A DNA stretch of 64,000 bases from Tethya wilhelma (GCA_964030475.1 CAXIPT010000010.1:6177-70176), one strand, 5' to 3'; shown: positions 47,131-60,100, numbered from the stretch's first letter. Notes: generated from the sequence alone by a model not told the origin. Translations and numbers: made by a program.

Positions 47131-47321
47131 ATGAAAATCATTTGTTTTCTTGTATTATATGCTGTATTGCATGCACAAGCAATTGTAAGTCTATCATAAA
47201 TTGTAAGTCTTGGCCTTGAAAGCTATATCCATGGTTTCGGTGAATATGTGTCTCGCAGGCCAGCCACTCCCTCACCAGGAGGAGATCGAGAGGGAGTGCC
47301 TGGCCCGTGAGTCTAAGATGA
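47131..47321 (+). CDS. Candidate two-exon secreted basic peptide (38 aa)
   Basis: Exon 1 (47131–47184) encodes MKIICFLVLYAVLHAQAI, a typical signal peptide, ending at a consensus GTAAGT donor. A 74-bp intron ends CTCGCAG; exon 2 (47259–47321) continues in frame as ASHSLTRRRSRGSAWPVSLR and stop. The Arg-rich part has a possible dibasic cleavage site. The donor text AATTGTAAGTC is repeated 18 bp later, but using the second copy brings an in-frame stop. No homologue known to me; the exon pair may be chance. Confidence 0.35.
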
Positions 47322-47960
47322 ACATAAGATCACAATCTCTGGATCACAATCTCATTTTGCATGTATGTGATATCATTGAATCATCGAATAAAAATATACT
47401 TACAAAATGAGCAAAATGTCTTGTGACTTTCACGTGAAGGCCTTGTCACGCGTGTGCGCATGGGCTATGTATGTAGCCTATTACGTCCCTGATGGACAGT
47501 ACTAGTACTAGTGCTGACTGATGAGTCACCATCAACATGCAGGACCATGTCATCCTCTTCTATAATAAAATTATGTTGTAGTTTGATTAGCTTTACATAC
47601 AATATCATGTCTATACAATTCATGGCTCTGGTCTTTAAGAGAATTAGTAGTACCTACCTTTTGGGTTTGCTGGCATCTTTTGCTCTAAAATCGAACAACA
47701 AATTCGCTGTACCAGAGCTAGTATACTATAAGTGCACGTGAACCCAGATAGTGTATATATCTACAAGTATCATTTTGTAATTTGCACCATTTTATTACTC
47801 TTTATAGTTAACCACAGGCCGGTCCCTCTGTAATTTACACTTAGTAATTGATAGTTTACTACCATGCATTTGTCTTTGATAATAGCACAATAGCTAAAAA
47901 AAATTAAGATTGTCTGCACACTTGTACATAGCGACACCACCACAGTAGCTGTCCATGGAG
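47322..47960. other. No gene recognised
   Basis: Nothing identified. Confidence 0.4.
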
Positions 47961-47962
47961 TT

Positions 47963-47963
<1 letters not shown>

Positions 47964-47999
<36 letters not shown>
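47964..47999. repeat. (GA)n microsatellite
   Basis: About 18 GA units. Confidence 0.95.
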
Positions 48000-48002
<3 letters not shown>

Positions 48003-48517
48003 TACTGCTACTGCTAGTTGTTTACAGTAGCTAAGTGGGTGTTTAGCTACTAATTTTTTTATTCAGTTTTAGGGTACACTTGTTGCTACAGCGCTAGAGT
48101 AATATTATTAGTGACCTGTGGACCTTGCAAGTGTATGCTCACTTGTAAACAAACCACAGTTGAGATTCTTGGAAATTAGCTTATACAAAAACGTCCCTTG
48201 CCAAAGCTACAAGAAATTCTTTCCAGTATCACAGATGTATTTACTTACATTAGAGGATTGTAAAGTTAAACTCTTTACCAAACTTTCAGAAAGCTGATTC
48301 CACAATACAAGCATGTGCACACTGAAGTCTATATCTCCATCTGCTTGTTTTGCTAAGCTGATTAACAGTTTAATTTGTGAAGCTGTGCATGTGCACTGGA
48401 TCTCTTCTTTTCTCTCTTCAGCTTTCACTATTTTCTCATTTCACTTCTTTTATGCCATGTGTATTTTTGTCATATAATGACTAGCTATGATTTGGTAGTA
48501 TCACTTCCCCGTCCTGA
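48000..48517. other. No gene recognised
   Basis: A minus frame at 48428–48207 is unrecognised. A single N at 48518 follows. Confidence 0.4.
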
Positions 48518-48518
48518 N

Positions 48519-48620
48519 CCTTGCATTGCTCACGTGATTAAATGTACCAGGCTCTCATCTCAGATCAGTTAAGGCAAGCTCAGAGTTCCTTAACTGAAAT
48601 CATCACACGTATTCATAATT
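48519..48620. repeat. Inverted homology to 13798–13910
   Basis: CCTTGCATTGCTCACGTGAT … to CATCACACGTATTC. The match begins right after the single N at 48518. Confidence 0.75.
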
Positions 48621-48779
48621 ATTGCTTAATATTACCATGGAAACATGAATGATGTTAGCTATATCTTCCCTCTACATGTGCCTCAGTCGTCAAGGTCATA
48701 TCACCAGATAATTATGAATAATCAACAATTTATTGGGTTTACTGCTACCAAATACTGTTGCTATGGTGACCAAATTTTC

Positions 48780-49110
48780 AGACCATGAGCCTGATGATCG
48801 ATATCGGACTTTTTCATCCTTGTCGAGCAATAACTTTTGGTGGTTTTGGATCTAGTGGTACGTCAGTTTTGTCCATTATATAAACAAACTCAGGATGGTT
48901 GGCAAAACCATTTTCATCACAAATTTCTTTGAAATAATGCTCCTGGTTGATAGCATCCATGCGAACTTCAGCTGTCTCCGGAGTGCAGTCAGAATTTAGG
49001 GTGTCTTTGAGGGATACCTTCTCCACCAGCCATCACTGATCTGAGCTTTTCACTTCATTTCCTTTTCAGTATCAACAATATTGATCATTTGCTGTCAGGT
49101 CTTTCCATAT
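48780..49110 (-). pseudogene. Tigger/Jerky-like transposase fragment
   Basis: Minus strand: LGYGKT near 49110, SDGWWRRY at ~49033, AEVRMDAINQEHYFKEI, then NHPEFVYIMDKTDVPLDPKPPKVIA. This is the end of the CENP-B-type DNA-binding region and start of the DDE_1 domain; the usual catalytic Asp-Glu-(S/T)-G appears as MDKTDV, a mutated site. Nothing of the rest remains. Confidence 0.7.
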
Positions 49111-50192
49111 CCCAGTTGAGAAGCTTTCTTTCGATTTGGGGTGTTTGTATACATTGTTCTGCTTTCCACCATGCTTTGCCTTCTTCTTGGGAAGTGGTTT
49201 CTCGACTCTGTCTTCAAGTTATACTCTCTCTCTAATTTCTTCACAGTAGCATGATCATTTGTGAAGAAAATGGAATCAATAAAATGTTACGTACAGTCAT
49301 TAAAGGCTTCACAGGGTAGTTCAAAATCACAGGATACTAGTATGAGTTATTTTTGCTCTAGTACACTTACTGATAGCCAGGACAGTTGCATTATACTGTT
49401 CTAAATCAGTCCATAGGATTCTTCCATGAATGTGAAGGAGCTGTTTTTGCAGCCCAGAGAAAATCAAGATCTAGAGTTTTAAAGACCAGGATTAAAGATA
49501 CTTGTACAAACTAGTACATAAGTGAGTCTGTGGTCAGGTCCTCCATCACTGAACAGGAAGAGTACTGGTGTGCGGAGTTTGTCACTCCTGCTGAGAACAT
49601 TAGACAGTTCAGTTGCATGTCTTATAGAGGAGAATGCTTCAAATGCAGCATCTTTAAATCCAACCATCACTTGACCTTTGTACCATTGTGATACCTTGAT
49701 CCATATTGATCCATTTTAACTCAATGATACACACACAATACTTAAATACAAAACTGATAACCATGCGCTAGGCCTATACAAAAAATATTATTAGTGCTGA
49801 TAAAAAGAACTACTTCTTAGGCATACAGAACATGTGACTTTATTCACAGTCCAGAGGATATAACATCAAGCACATTAACACTACTATGATCTTAACACTA
49901 AAAGCAAAACCTAAAAGGCTAACCTGTCACATTCCTATCTTCAATATACTACACTCCTCCCTCCTTAGATTAAACATAATAGCTCAGAATAAAGCTGCAT
50001 ACTCGGGTACTTTTTCTTCTACAGTTTGTTGCGTATCCAACCAATGAGCATTTCCTATGTGCTTCATCTTACATACTACTCAGAGGTGAGCCTTCTTATG
50101 GCAACTAAAACATTCGTGCCTGCACTTTTGTTCCTTGTGGTTCCCTTTACCACAGTGCTTACATTGTCCGAAATTTTCTCGTAGTGAATGTA

Positions 50193-50988
50193 TAGTGTTC
50201 CAAAGGAAGAGAGCAAACTTTTTAATCTTGCTCTAATTTTTGCCCAATCTAAAATGGAGCTGAATTTCATACAAAACTTCACTATTTAAGCATTCATCTT
50301 CTGTCAAAATAATTTAGCTGTCTGTAGTCAGCAGTTTTGGCAAAGTTTAGTATAGGAGTAGTACATTCTTAGCACCATTTTGATGACATCACAATAAATA
50401 AATGACAATATACTACAAGGTATTAGGTAATAGCAGCTGCACATTATTATAGTAAACATGTTGTGGTTAATGACATCAGATAACTGCCCACTACACTTAT
50501 GACATCATCAAAATGGCTGTAGTGCAAGCTAACTACTTTCCTTCAACTTAAACACTTAAACAGAGTGTGCAAAAAGCTCAACTTTTACACCATCAATAAA
50601 CCAACATGTCTACTACCTTATTTGAAATAATCAGAGCTTAACTCACAAGATTGTAGAAATAAAATGCTAAAAACTTTTACCCCTCTAAAACTTGATTTTT
50701 TTAGAAAAATGCCTTTTGAGTTAAGAACCAATATTTACTGTGAATATACAGTTCAGGGGGTACTATCATGGAATGAAAATTCAGAGCTTAACTCCAAGAT
50801 TTGTAGGAGAAAAATGCTAAAAACTTTTTAAAAATCACCTCAATAAAAGAACCCATACAGCTGCAGAGGTTTTACTAAATTCTCTAGTAATTAAATTATT
50901 ATGTAGAACCCAACCCTATTTAGCATTGATAGGTTATGTGGCAAATAACCCAAATTCAAAAAGTTTGCTCTGTTCATTTGGAACACTG
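50193..50988. mobile_element. TA-flanked 796-bp element inside gag
   Basis: TIR (T/C)AGTGTTCCAAA(G/T)GAA with AGAGCAAACTTTTT; complementary end; TA at 50191–50192 and 50989–50990. Without it the Gag frame runs directly into the zinc-knuckle region. The interior has short repeated CAGAGCTTAACTC phrases and no gene. Confidence 0.88.
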
Positions 50989-51492
50989 TACATTTTCTTT
51001 TCTCCTTTGCAACACCGTTGCATTAGTTTCTGCCACTTCCATAGCTCTTGCTGTCTCCTTAAATGTCAGGTCGGGTTCAACTAAAAGTCTCCTTTGGACA
51101 CGACTATCTTTGACCCCACATACTAGACGATCCCTTAACATGTCTTCAAGTGACGCTCCATAGTCACAGTTTGTAGAGAGCTTCCATAACTCTGCCACAT
51201 ATTCCGATAACGACTCTCCTTCTTTCTGAGAGCGGGAGTTAAATGTGTACCTTTGTACAATCATTGAAGGTTGTGGTTGGTAGTGGTCACACAACAGTTT
51301 CTTAATTTCATCGAATGACTTGTCCTTTGGCTTTGCAGGTACCAACTGTTGTAAAGAGCGATTTCATAATTACATGTATGTCATGTTTGTAGAGAACATT
51401 CTAGGACATTATAGTTTAAGCTAGAGTATACTAGTCTTGCTTAGGTGTATAAGTTTGTGCATGGAGCTTTCTAGCTGGTTCTAGAGACTCTA

Positions 51493-51836
51493 NNNNNNNN
51501 NNNNNNNNNNNNNNNNNNNNNNNNNNNNNNNNNNNNNNNNNNNNNNNNNNNNNNNNNNNNNNNNNNNNNNNNNNNNNNNNNNNNNNNNNNNNNNNNNNNN
51601 NNNNNNNNNNNNNNNNNNNNNNNNNNNNNNNNNNNNNNNNNNNNNNNNNNNNNNNNNNNNNNNNNNNNNNNNNNNNNNNNNNNNNNNNNNNNNNNNNNNN
51701 NNNNNNNNNNNNNNNNNNNNNNNNNNNNNNNNNNNNNNNNNNNNNNNNNNNNNNNNNNNNNNNNNNNNNNNNNNNNNNNNNNNNNNNNNNNNNNNNNNNN
51801 NNNNNNNNNNNNNNNNNNNNNNNNNNNNNNNNNNNN
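51493..51836. other. Sequence gap (344 N)
   Basis: Undetermined bases within the disrupted 5' LTR/leader of the gypsy element. Confidence 1.
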
Positions 51837-52520
51837 CAGTTTAGTTCAAAATGGCGGAGATATGGCCATAAAATTTTTGACGTCAAACATAGCCATAGAT
51901 AAGGCAGTTCATCTTTGCTCTAGTGCTTTCAGAGCTTGTTTTTTATACTTACTAGGGACTGGCGAAGAGTTTTTGTGAAATACTGCTTCGTAAAATGAAC
52001 TGTTGCAAAAATTTGACGTCAAAAAATTCCTAAATTTTGAGCTCTTTGTTTTAGTTAGCTAAACTTGTGCTGACAACAAAATTCAGCCTAGAGTAGCATA
52101 AATTATAGCTGAACTAGTGTGTAAAATCTTGGCACTGTGCAATGAGCAGTTTTTGCTATATACTGAATAATGTGCAGTGCGGTCTTGCAATTAATTTGCC
52201 TGTATCCCGGAACCTTAAACTGTCACATTCCTATCTTCAATATACTACAATCATGAAAGGAATGTCCACAATGGGTATGACAGATCGGATGATGCTAAAT
52301 TTGGTGAATTCGTGATCACCATCTTCAAATTAGTGCGGCACGTACAATCACTTTTCGTCCCCTCTCTGCAGCAGCTACATTGCCCAACCTTGAGCCTATG
52401 TTTGTGATCAATACAGACCATTGTGCAGTAATGGTTACACTGAATAGCATACTCACGGAGGTATCGAAATACAGCAGAAGCGTAGTGCTTGTCATCTAAG
52501 GCAATAATTGGTGTTTCTTC

Positions 52521-52907
52521 TAAACTAAATCATGTTTCCATGGAAACTTGATATAATGATAATCTCACCTTTAATCTACATGGTAGTGTCATGTGACCTA
52601 TAGTTTATGAATAATCTGCTACTTAATTACGATTACTAAATTATGAATAATTCATTTTACTGCTACCAAATACTGTGACTATGGCAACCAAATTTTGGTA
52701 CCAAAAGCACCTAAAGTATCCAAATTTGGGGGGAAATAATGTTCCCGATATATGCACATGAAGAAACGGCACAAAAACACCATTTTCTATATAATGCACA
52801 CCAAAATTTAGCAACATTATTGCTGATTTCTTTATGGGCATATATTGGAGATGTTAAAGTTTCCATCTGATATCTGTCTCATTGGAATAGCTTGATTATG
52901 GAGAGCA
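52521..52907. other. Repeat-derived spacer
   Basis: 52645–52700 resembles 48735–48780 (ACTGCTACCAAATACTG…TATGG), and 52745–52815 resembles the repeat at 26380. A single N at 52908 ends the stretch. Confidence 0.5.
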
Positions 52908-52908
52908 N

Positions 52909-52968
<60 letters not shown>
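52908..52968. repeat. (GA)n microsatellite at end of right arm
   Basis: About 29 GA units after a single N; counterpart of the (CT)n at 5904–5939. Confidence 0.95.
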
Positions 52969-52969
<1 letters not shown>

Positions 52970-53169
52970 ATGTATTATAGTGAGGTTAGCAACCATTATG
53001 CCTCGTGATTTAATAACAAAAATTTAGAAAACTGCATTATAATTATTGGCAATATAATTTCAGACATCATGATTCCTGAAAATTACCTCTGAACAGCCAA
53101 GACAGACTTTGCAAGAAATTTTGTGTATATTACAGCTTTTAAAGCATTATCTCATAAAGCAAGAGGACA

Positions 53170-53700
53170 ATATCTATTCCCAGTATGATAGTACTGGGTA
53201 CATAGGAATGGCAAGGATGGCCCATTAGCATAATAAAAATATTCACGTGAATAACTGCAAAAAAGGGCGCTTGGCTCTAAAAGGGTTCTTAAGCTACTAT
53301 TTAGCTCTTTCTCTTTCTAATAAGCCCAAAAACATGGCCTAAAACCAATGCTAAAGTATCAAACAAAAATATATATCCCAACCTCAAATTTTCTCCCATC
53401 TTCTTCTTCTTCTTCTTCTTCTTCTTCTTCTATCTTGCGCCCATTTTTCTCTGAGAGTGCTCACTTTCAGAAGCTGATTCTTGAACGAATAAACTTGGTT
53501 TCTTTGTCTTTAATCACTTTTGGCATCTGTTTTCGTCTCTCTAGCCAAGTTGCTAGATACAAGACGAAAAGCGCCTTCTCCGTATGGCAGCCATTAATTT
53601 CTGTACTCATGAATACTTTATCAGCTACTTGGAAAATCAAGTTGACGACCTTTTCCATACATAGAAGTGTGCGTTATTTAGAATTCATGTATTTCGTGAC
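53170..53700. mobile_element. MITE family B, copy 4 (right IFT43 intron)
   Basis: Counterpart of 5190–5660, with a longer (TTC)n run at 53401–53430. Confidence 0.8.
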
Positions 53701-53838
53701 AAGTAAAGATTCTGCTAGTATTCCCACTACTACTGGGTACAAAACTCCACCATAGCTATTAGTTGCTTTAGACAATTTTGCTAGGTTACATACAGATATT
53801 AATTATTCAGAAAAAAATAGCAAGTGAAAAAATAAATT

Positions 53839-54080
53839 AGAAATGTAATGAGAATTTAACATAGGAATGGCAAAATCGTAAAAAAGTAAGCAAACAAGAT
53901 AGGAATGGTGGTCAGATTGAGAGAAGAGTTCATTCCAGTGTCCACTATGTCATTGAGCTAGGGATATGAACATAACTGAGACACATAAAATGAACTCTTC
54001 TCTCAATCTGACCACTATTCCTATCTTGTTTGCTTACTTTTTAACAATTCGGCCATTCCTATGTTCTCATTACATTTCTA
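53839..54080. mobile_element. Foldback MITE in IFT43 intron (right copy)
   Basis: Counterpart of 4769–5006. Confidence 0.8.
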
Positions 54081-54127
54081 ATGTTTTTTTTTTTTTTCAC
54101 TTGTACAATATTATGATAATGGGTTAC

Positions 54128-57100
54128 CTCAGTCACATCTGATTCAGGTGATAGTACTTTCGCCAAGATTTTGAGATCAATTTCCCCATCCTGCATGAGT
54201 ACACAATCATAGAATAGGTACGAATAAGTGACATACTGTACATCTTATAAAAATTCGGCACCCTTTACTGAATTGTTCAAATTTACCTCTAATTTTCGGC
54301 AAAGGTCGTCACTATATATGCAATTGAGCACGCACGCACAGCGCTTGAAAATAATCTCTAAAACCTTGGCAAAGCTCGAACGAATTCAATTTTTTTGCGC
54401 CCAATTTTAGAAGATCTATGGTATGTACACAAGTACAGAATATCACAGTGGTAATAGTGATAACAAGAAAGAGAACTCTTACCAATGTAAAGAGACCAGC
54501 ATGTTTATGCAACTCTGAGTCTAATTGCTTGTATGTGGTCACTCTGTTAATGGCAACACTGGAGAGAAAACAAGTGATAAATAAACAAACAATATAAACA
54601 AAAGCAACAACAAAACAGCTTGTAAAACCTTTGAGGACCAAATTTTTTGGGGTTTTCATCTCGAATAAAAAATTTTTGGGAAAATTTCGTGGAGAGCGTA
54701 ACAACTATCTTCTTTAAATGTAGATACACCCATTTTCAAATCAATTAAGTTGCTTTCCAGTCTCAGTCTCAGTTGGCTGGCCAACATTAACTTTTACACC
54801 TGTGTGNTTCCCTGGCTCACCTAGGAGGGGCTGCTAATTTCGTGGCGAGCTCTTCCTGTAACATTTCCTCCAGATCAGGAATAACTGGAAGGTCTGAAAC
54901 ATGCGGGCATACAATAAATCATAACAACACACATTGTCAAACAGTATAGGCATTGTTGAGAAATGGCCAGTGTTTTTCTAGAAAACATGTACAAGAAAGT
55001 GAATTAGTATGTGTAAGTATATGTAGAACAAAATTGCATTGCATGCTGCAGGTTTCAACTCCTCACTCCGAAAATTTAGTGAATGCACTTTTGAGAGCTT
55101 TGCCAGCTTAGTACATACTAACTTGGGAGCATTTATGAATTGTGTCTACAAAATTTCTGGCCATTCCTACTAGATGTGCACGTGTATAGTAGTACATGTA
55201 TGCATGTGCAACAATAACAGAATAGCAATACTTGTTGAAGTTTCGTACCTTCATCGGAATCATCCGGAAGTTTCAAACGGGAGCTGAAAGAGGAAAACAA
55301 AAAAAACAAGTAAAACAAATTAGGAGAACTTTTGACAAATGGAATGCTACTACCTAACTGCACATAATAATCATGGGTGAAATCAATATCTGACATATGA
55401 GTATCAATTACCAATGCAAAAACAGAACTCAGTTTAGTATATTTGGTAAAAATCTTTAGAGCAATAAGTCATTAACAACAGCAACACACAAGGGTATGTA
55501 TAATAGCAATAAATAAGACTTGCGTGAAATGTCAGTGCATTGTATCCAAACTCAATGCTAATTAAACATCGCCACATGCATAGCACAGCCAGATGATTAT
55601 GGTAGTCATTTTGTCTACAGGTGTGTATATACCTGTTATTAATAAAATTATCAGAAGAACGCCAGCTCTCTAGTCAAAATGGAAGGTACTCAGGTTCAAG
55701 AATCGATATATCTTGAAATTTGATGTGTAGAATCTTGCAAAATGCTGTAGTTTCTGAGATCTGAGGCTTTTGTGCTTCTCTGAGAGCTTAGCTTCGATAC
55801 TACACCCATCAATCACACTTTGAACATAAAGTAGGCATTATCTAGAAATACAGTAGAGTTGGCTGACTCCAATATTGGCGACGAAGATCAACAAGGATGG
55901 CCACTCATGGAACTGTTGGGCCAGCTTCGTTCACACCATTGGCTAAGAAGTATTGTTCCAAGCGTTCAGTATACGCTTTCCAATCTTCAGTTTTACAATC
56001 AAATGGCCAAAAACATGCTATTCTTCTGAGTATTATAGTGGTCCTACTACTTATCAACTGATTCGGTCTCTAGTGGCTCCAGCAAAGCCAACTGACATTT
56101 GAACAACTTGTACAGCTAGTGCAAGATCAGCATACCCTGACGCCTTCCGTGACAGTGCAGCGGTATAAGTTTCATTCCCGGTTGCAAAAGCCTGGTGAAA
56201 CTATTGCTCAATTTGTTGCTGAACTTCGCAACCTTTAGGAATATTGTCAGTTTGCAGATACCCGGGATGACATGCTACATTGCTGCATTGTCTGTGGTGT
56301 GAGAGATGATCGGGTACAACGTCGCCTCTTGGCTGAGTCGAAATTGACTTTCAAGAAAGCTTTTAAGCTAGCACAAGCTGCTGAAGTTGCTGAGCAGCAT
56401 GCAAAGGACATTCAAAAGCCTGCAACTCAAACACCCCATACACGTGATGGGAGGAAAGACACAAGCTAAACGTCAGTGTTACAGATGTGGAGGAAACCAC
56501 GCCTCATATTCCTGCCGTTTCAAGGAAAGTGAATGCATTTTTGTCACAAGAAAGGAAACTTGGCTCGAGTTTGTCAAACCAAGCTGAAACAACAGTCGAC
56601 TCAAGACCAGAGGCAGCGCCCTGCAACTCGTAGTCGTCACAAACGCTGATCCAACAGCCACCATACTGGCACGCAGAATGTGCTCCAACCACAAGAAGAA
56701 GGAGGAGCTGAACATTCCACAATGTTCATATGATATGTTCCCAGTGGTGAATGCTGTGAGCAGACTAGAGCCTATCAAGGTGACACTGCAAGTCAATGGA
56801 GCTGACCTGGTGATGGAAGTTGACACAGGCGCGTCATGCTCAATTGTTAGCAAAGAAACTTTCAATCGAGTTTGACCAGGACAGCAAGCCCCACCCCTCC
56901 GTGCAACGCAGAAATGACTGTGCACTTATATGTACAAGAGAGCCAAACCTCAAAGGTGCTTTTACTGCCACAGTATGCTATCAAGGACAGACAACAAAAC
57001 TGGAACTCGTTGTCGTAGCCGGCTGAGGATTTACCCTGAAGATCAGGTTGGATTGGCACAATTTGAATCAGATTCATCCACAACAGACCTTGCAGGAGAC

Positions 57101-60100
57101 TCTCAAACGTCATGAGGCAGTGTTCAAGGATGAACTGGGGCTAGTGAAAGATGCCTCTGCAAAGATCCATGTAGACCCTGCTGCCCAACCTCGATTTTGC
57201 AAGCCACATACGGTACCCTATGCCCTGAAAGCAAAGGTAGAGCAGGAGTTGGAGCGACTTGAGAATCTGGGAGTCATCTCGCCAGTTCAGTTCGCTGATT
57301 GGGCAGCTCCAATTGTTCCTGTCGTCAAGAAGGATGGGAGCATCCGTATCTGTGGTGATTATAAAGTCACTGTAAATCAAGCAGCCAAGCTTGACACTTA
57401 CCCACTTCCACGAGTGGATGACCTTCTTGCTTCGCTCGGTGGTGGTCAATCTTTCACCAAGTTGGACCTCGCCCATGCCTACCAACAGATCCCAATCCTC
57501 GTCGCCAATTTGTTACGTTCCCAGTAACTAACAATGTGACAATGACTCTCAAGAGTTAAACAACTGTAATAGCTAACAACACGGCTTTGTACAACAACTC
57601 AATAACTCTAACAGAACAGAACTGAACAACTGAAACATAACACCTAAACATGACACCATAGGAAAATACATACCTAAAGAACACAACTGCATGCTGTAAC
57701 TAAAGATTAACACTAGTTAGTAGTTACACTATGAAAACACAGGTGTACAGTTCAAAGTCCAAGTCACTACAAAGGCGGCTTTTCTGACATTTTTTGCACT
57801 GACTATATATTTTTGCGTATTGTTAGTTATTAATTGATTTGTCGGACAAAAAAAGAGTCAGCACCATTGTAATCAGCATTAGAAGGGCTTTCAAATGATA
57901 TATAGATTGTCATGTTTTAATCCAAAACCTGACAAACAGAGTTGCTTTGACTTAGAGCACCTCTGAATCAAAATGCACAGTACAGTGAGTATTGTCATAT
58001 AGAATCTATATGATTGTGGTCCAGGTCAATTAAGTATGTTGTACTTTAAATAACAATTTAAAATAGAATCCTCTCCGTGTGTTGACTATGGGCTACATTC
58101 TTGTTCAAACCTCTTAGACTCAAATATGAAGGTGTCTTTTGTGGCCTTTTTTTGGACTGACTAGATATATTCACAAATTGTTTGTTGGTGATTTGTCGAA
58201 CAAAAAAGGGTTAGCACTATTGTAATCAGCATAAGAAGGGCTTTCAAATGATATATAGATTGTCATGTTCTATAGCTTTGTATCAAATGTTGTTTAGTGA
58301 TCACACCTTGCTAGCTGACCATAGCTTGTTTATGGCTAGGGGTCACAGTGTGCATATGAATAATTCATGAGCAATGATGAGCTAGGAAATCTGCCAGCAT
58401 CTAACGATAGAACTGAAAAGTGGGACTCCGGACTGTGAACAGCTTAGCTATCAACAGTTGCATTTTGCACACAGAGCAAAAAATTTACTTATGTGTTACT
58501 GAGCATGCTCAGTAATAATGTCATTGCTATTAATTGGCAACTTAGTGAGTTGCCATGGATAGAAGGTCCTCAATTGTACTTCTCAGAGCTGTTAAAATGC
58601 CAAGTTCATTCCTAAAACCTCCCCCAACACTCTCAACACGCAATGGGTGTCATGGAAAGTTTTCATAAGTGTATTTTTAATACATCCAAAATAGTCCTGA
58701 AACACTAATGTATGTTCATAGCCACATTTATAATATTATTATACAGAAATCTCACTGGACATAAGATACTATAGGTGTGTCCTCATTAATGCACTGGGAA
58801 ACAGTTGAAGGTACAGTATAACATGTACAGAATCAAAATAAGTAGTTAGTGTAAAAATTCAAAACTGGCAAATAAAATCCTAGTAGGTAGCTCAACGACC
58901 AAATTGCTAAATTGCTTGCCATTATACATATATTAAAAAGTACCCAGTACATGTATGTAGCATGTAACCAGCAACATCTTACAACACTTAGTCTGCTTGT
59001 AACAAATGGCTACTATGAAAAATAAACACATACAATAAAGAAAATGGAAAAAATGTTAATAGAAAACATCTGTCGATGTAAATGGCAAAAGTTGAATTAA
59101 ATAGAATTTAGCAATGTTATTCAAACATCTTAACTAGACTTAACTCAAAAATAAAGCCAAGAGTTATTTGATAGCATTCACTGAATATAAATCTCAAGCA
59201 GCTCAATTGGTGTGTCTTCATTGCTAGTTCCTTCGTCTCCACAAATACGAACCTCAATATCATCAGTCACAGAGGAAGGAAGCTCAACTGAAAACCACGG
59301 GGGAGAGTTGAAGGTACAACAGGAGCCACCATCACAGCCAGCACCATCCCATAGCTCATTGTTGTTATAAAATTGACCAGCAATAACACCAGATTCGATA
59401 GTAGCTCCAGCTTCACAGAAGTAGTTGTTACCAACGAACGAAGGACTATTTTTGGAAGATAAACTATAACAGGAACAAGTATATCGATTGTTTGGGGTTT
59501 GCTTGCTTCCAGCAGCAAAGGTCCAGATATGTGTAGGAGTTTCACTTGCAAGCGTAATGCTGACACCATCGACATAGGTGTCATTAAGCGACGTGATTAC
59601 AGGATGGTTGGGCAAGTCTACATCTGAAAAGGCATCGGGAGTGCCATACTGGTATCCAAAGGCTCTCCCACACACCCTACTGTATTCAATACCCAACGTT
59701 TCAAATACGGTTAACGGACAGCTCCCAGAGATTGAGAGTGGACGGCCACAGGACCTCACCGGACCAGGATACTCCCTCCAGGCTGGTGGACACCGCTGTG
59801 AGGGATCGGACATATTGAGGTAGGCGACACTTCGCCAGGTCCCAGGTCCGCACTGAGGGACTGACTGAGGAAACATTGGCAGAAAGTTGTTGAGCAAGCT
59901 CGAAAGGCCATAGAATGTTATATTTATCTGCTCCAATTCGGTAGTGAGTGTATCGTTCACTGTTCCCAGATTGAGAGTCAATCCTTCAATGGTTAGTTTA
60001 GAGGTGGAGAGTGTTTGGTTAACAGCTTCCAACTGTTCATTGATTGTATCGATCAGGTTGCTGGATACGCTCTCAATGACTAACAATGTACTATTTCTGA

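Larger units (their letters stand above)
49924..52249 (-). mobile_element. Ty3/gypsy LTR element with pol deleted
   Basis: A 30-bp string starting TGTAGTATATTGAAGATAGG on the minus strand is identical at 52249–52220 and 49953–49924, as expected of LTR starts. The second is preceded directly by a polypurine tract AAGGAGGGAGGAG (49966–49954), and an AATAAA lies downstream near 49845. Gag (51345–50974) has FDEIKKLLCDHYQP and VCGVKDSRVQRRLL; its two zinc knuckles (CKHCGKGNH…, CFSCHKKAH…) are at 50187–50080 beyond a TA-flanked insertion. All of protease, RT and integrase is missing. LTR sequences diverge beyond 30 bp, so the 5' LTR is itself disrupted. Confidence 0.6.
49380..52520 (-). pseudogene. 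GGPDHRLTY-type transposase-like gene, split by an LTR element
   Basis: Upstream part (52520–52255): ALDDKHYASAVFRYLRE, then a KHRLKVG and AAAERGRKVIV block and EFTKFSIIRSV-like end. Downstream part (49670–49380): VGFKDAAFEAFSSIRHATEL, PVLFLFSDGGPDHRLTY and, after a frame change, AAKTAPSHSWKNPMD. These blocks occur in this order in an uncharacterised family common in sponges and cnidarians, probably transposase-like. The intervening 2.3 kb is an LTR retrotransposon remnant in the same orientation. Confidence 0.6.
52970..57165 (-). repeat. Right arm of the ~4.3-kb inverted repeat
   Basis: Reverse-complement match to 1455–5925. The single N at 54807 coincides with ~240 bp missing relative to the left arm, and the single N at 52908 with the end of homology. 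Confidence 0.88.

Noticed and set aside
51431..51886. 151-aa minus-strand frame
   Set aside because: Most of it is a 344-N gap; the ends are not recognisable.
6400..53000. Whole-window palindrome
   Set aside because: Between the IFT43 arms, regions at mirrored distances do not match, apart from one ~105-bp repeat pair (13798 and 48519).
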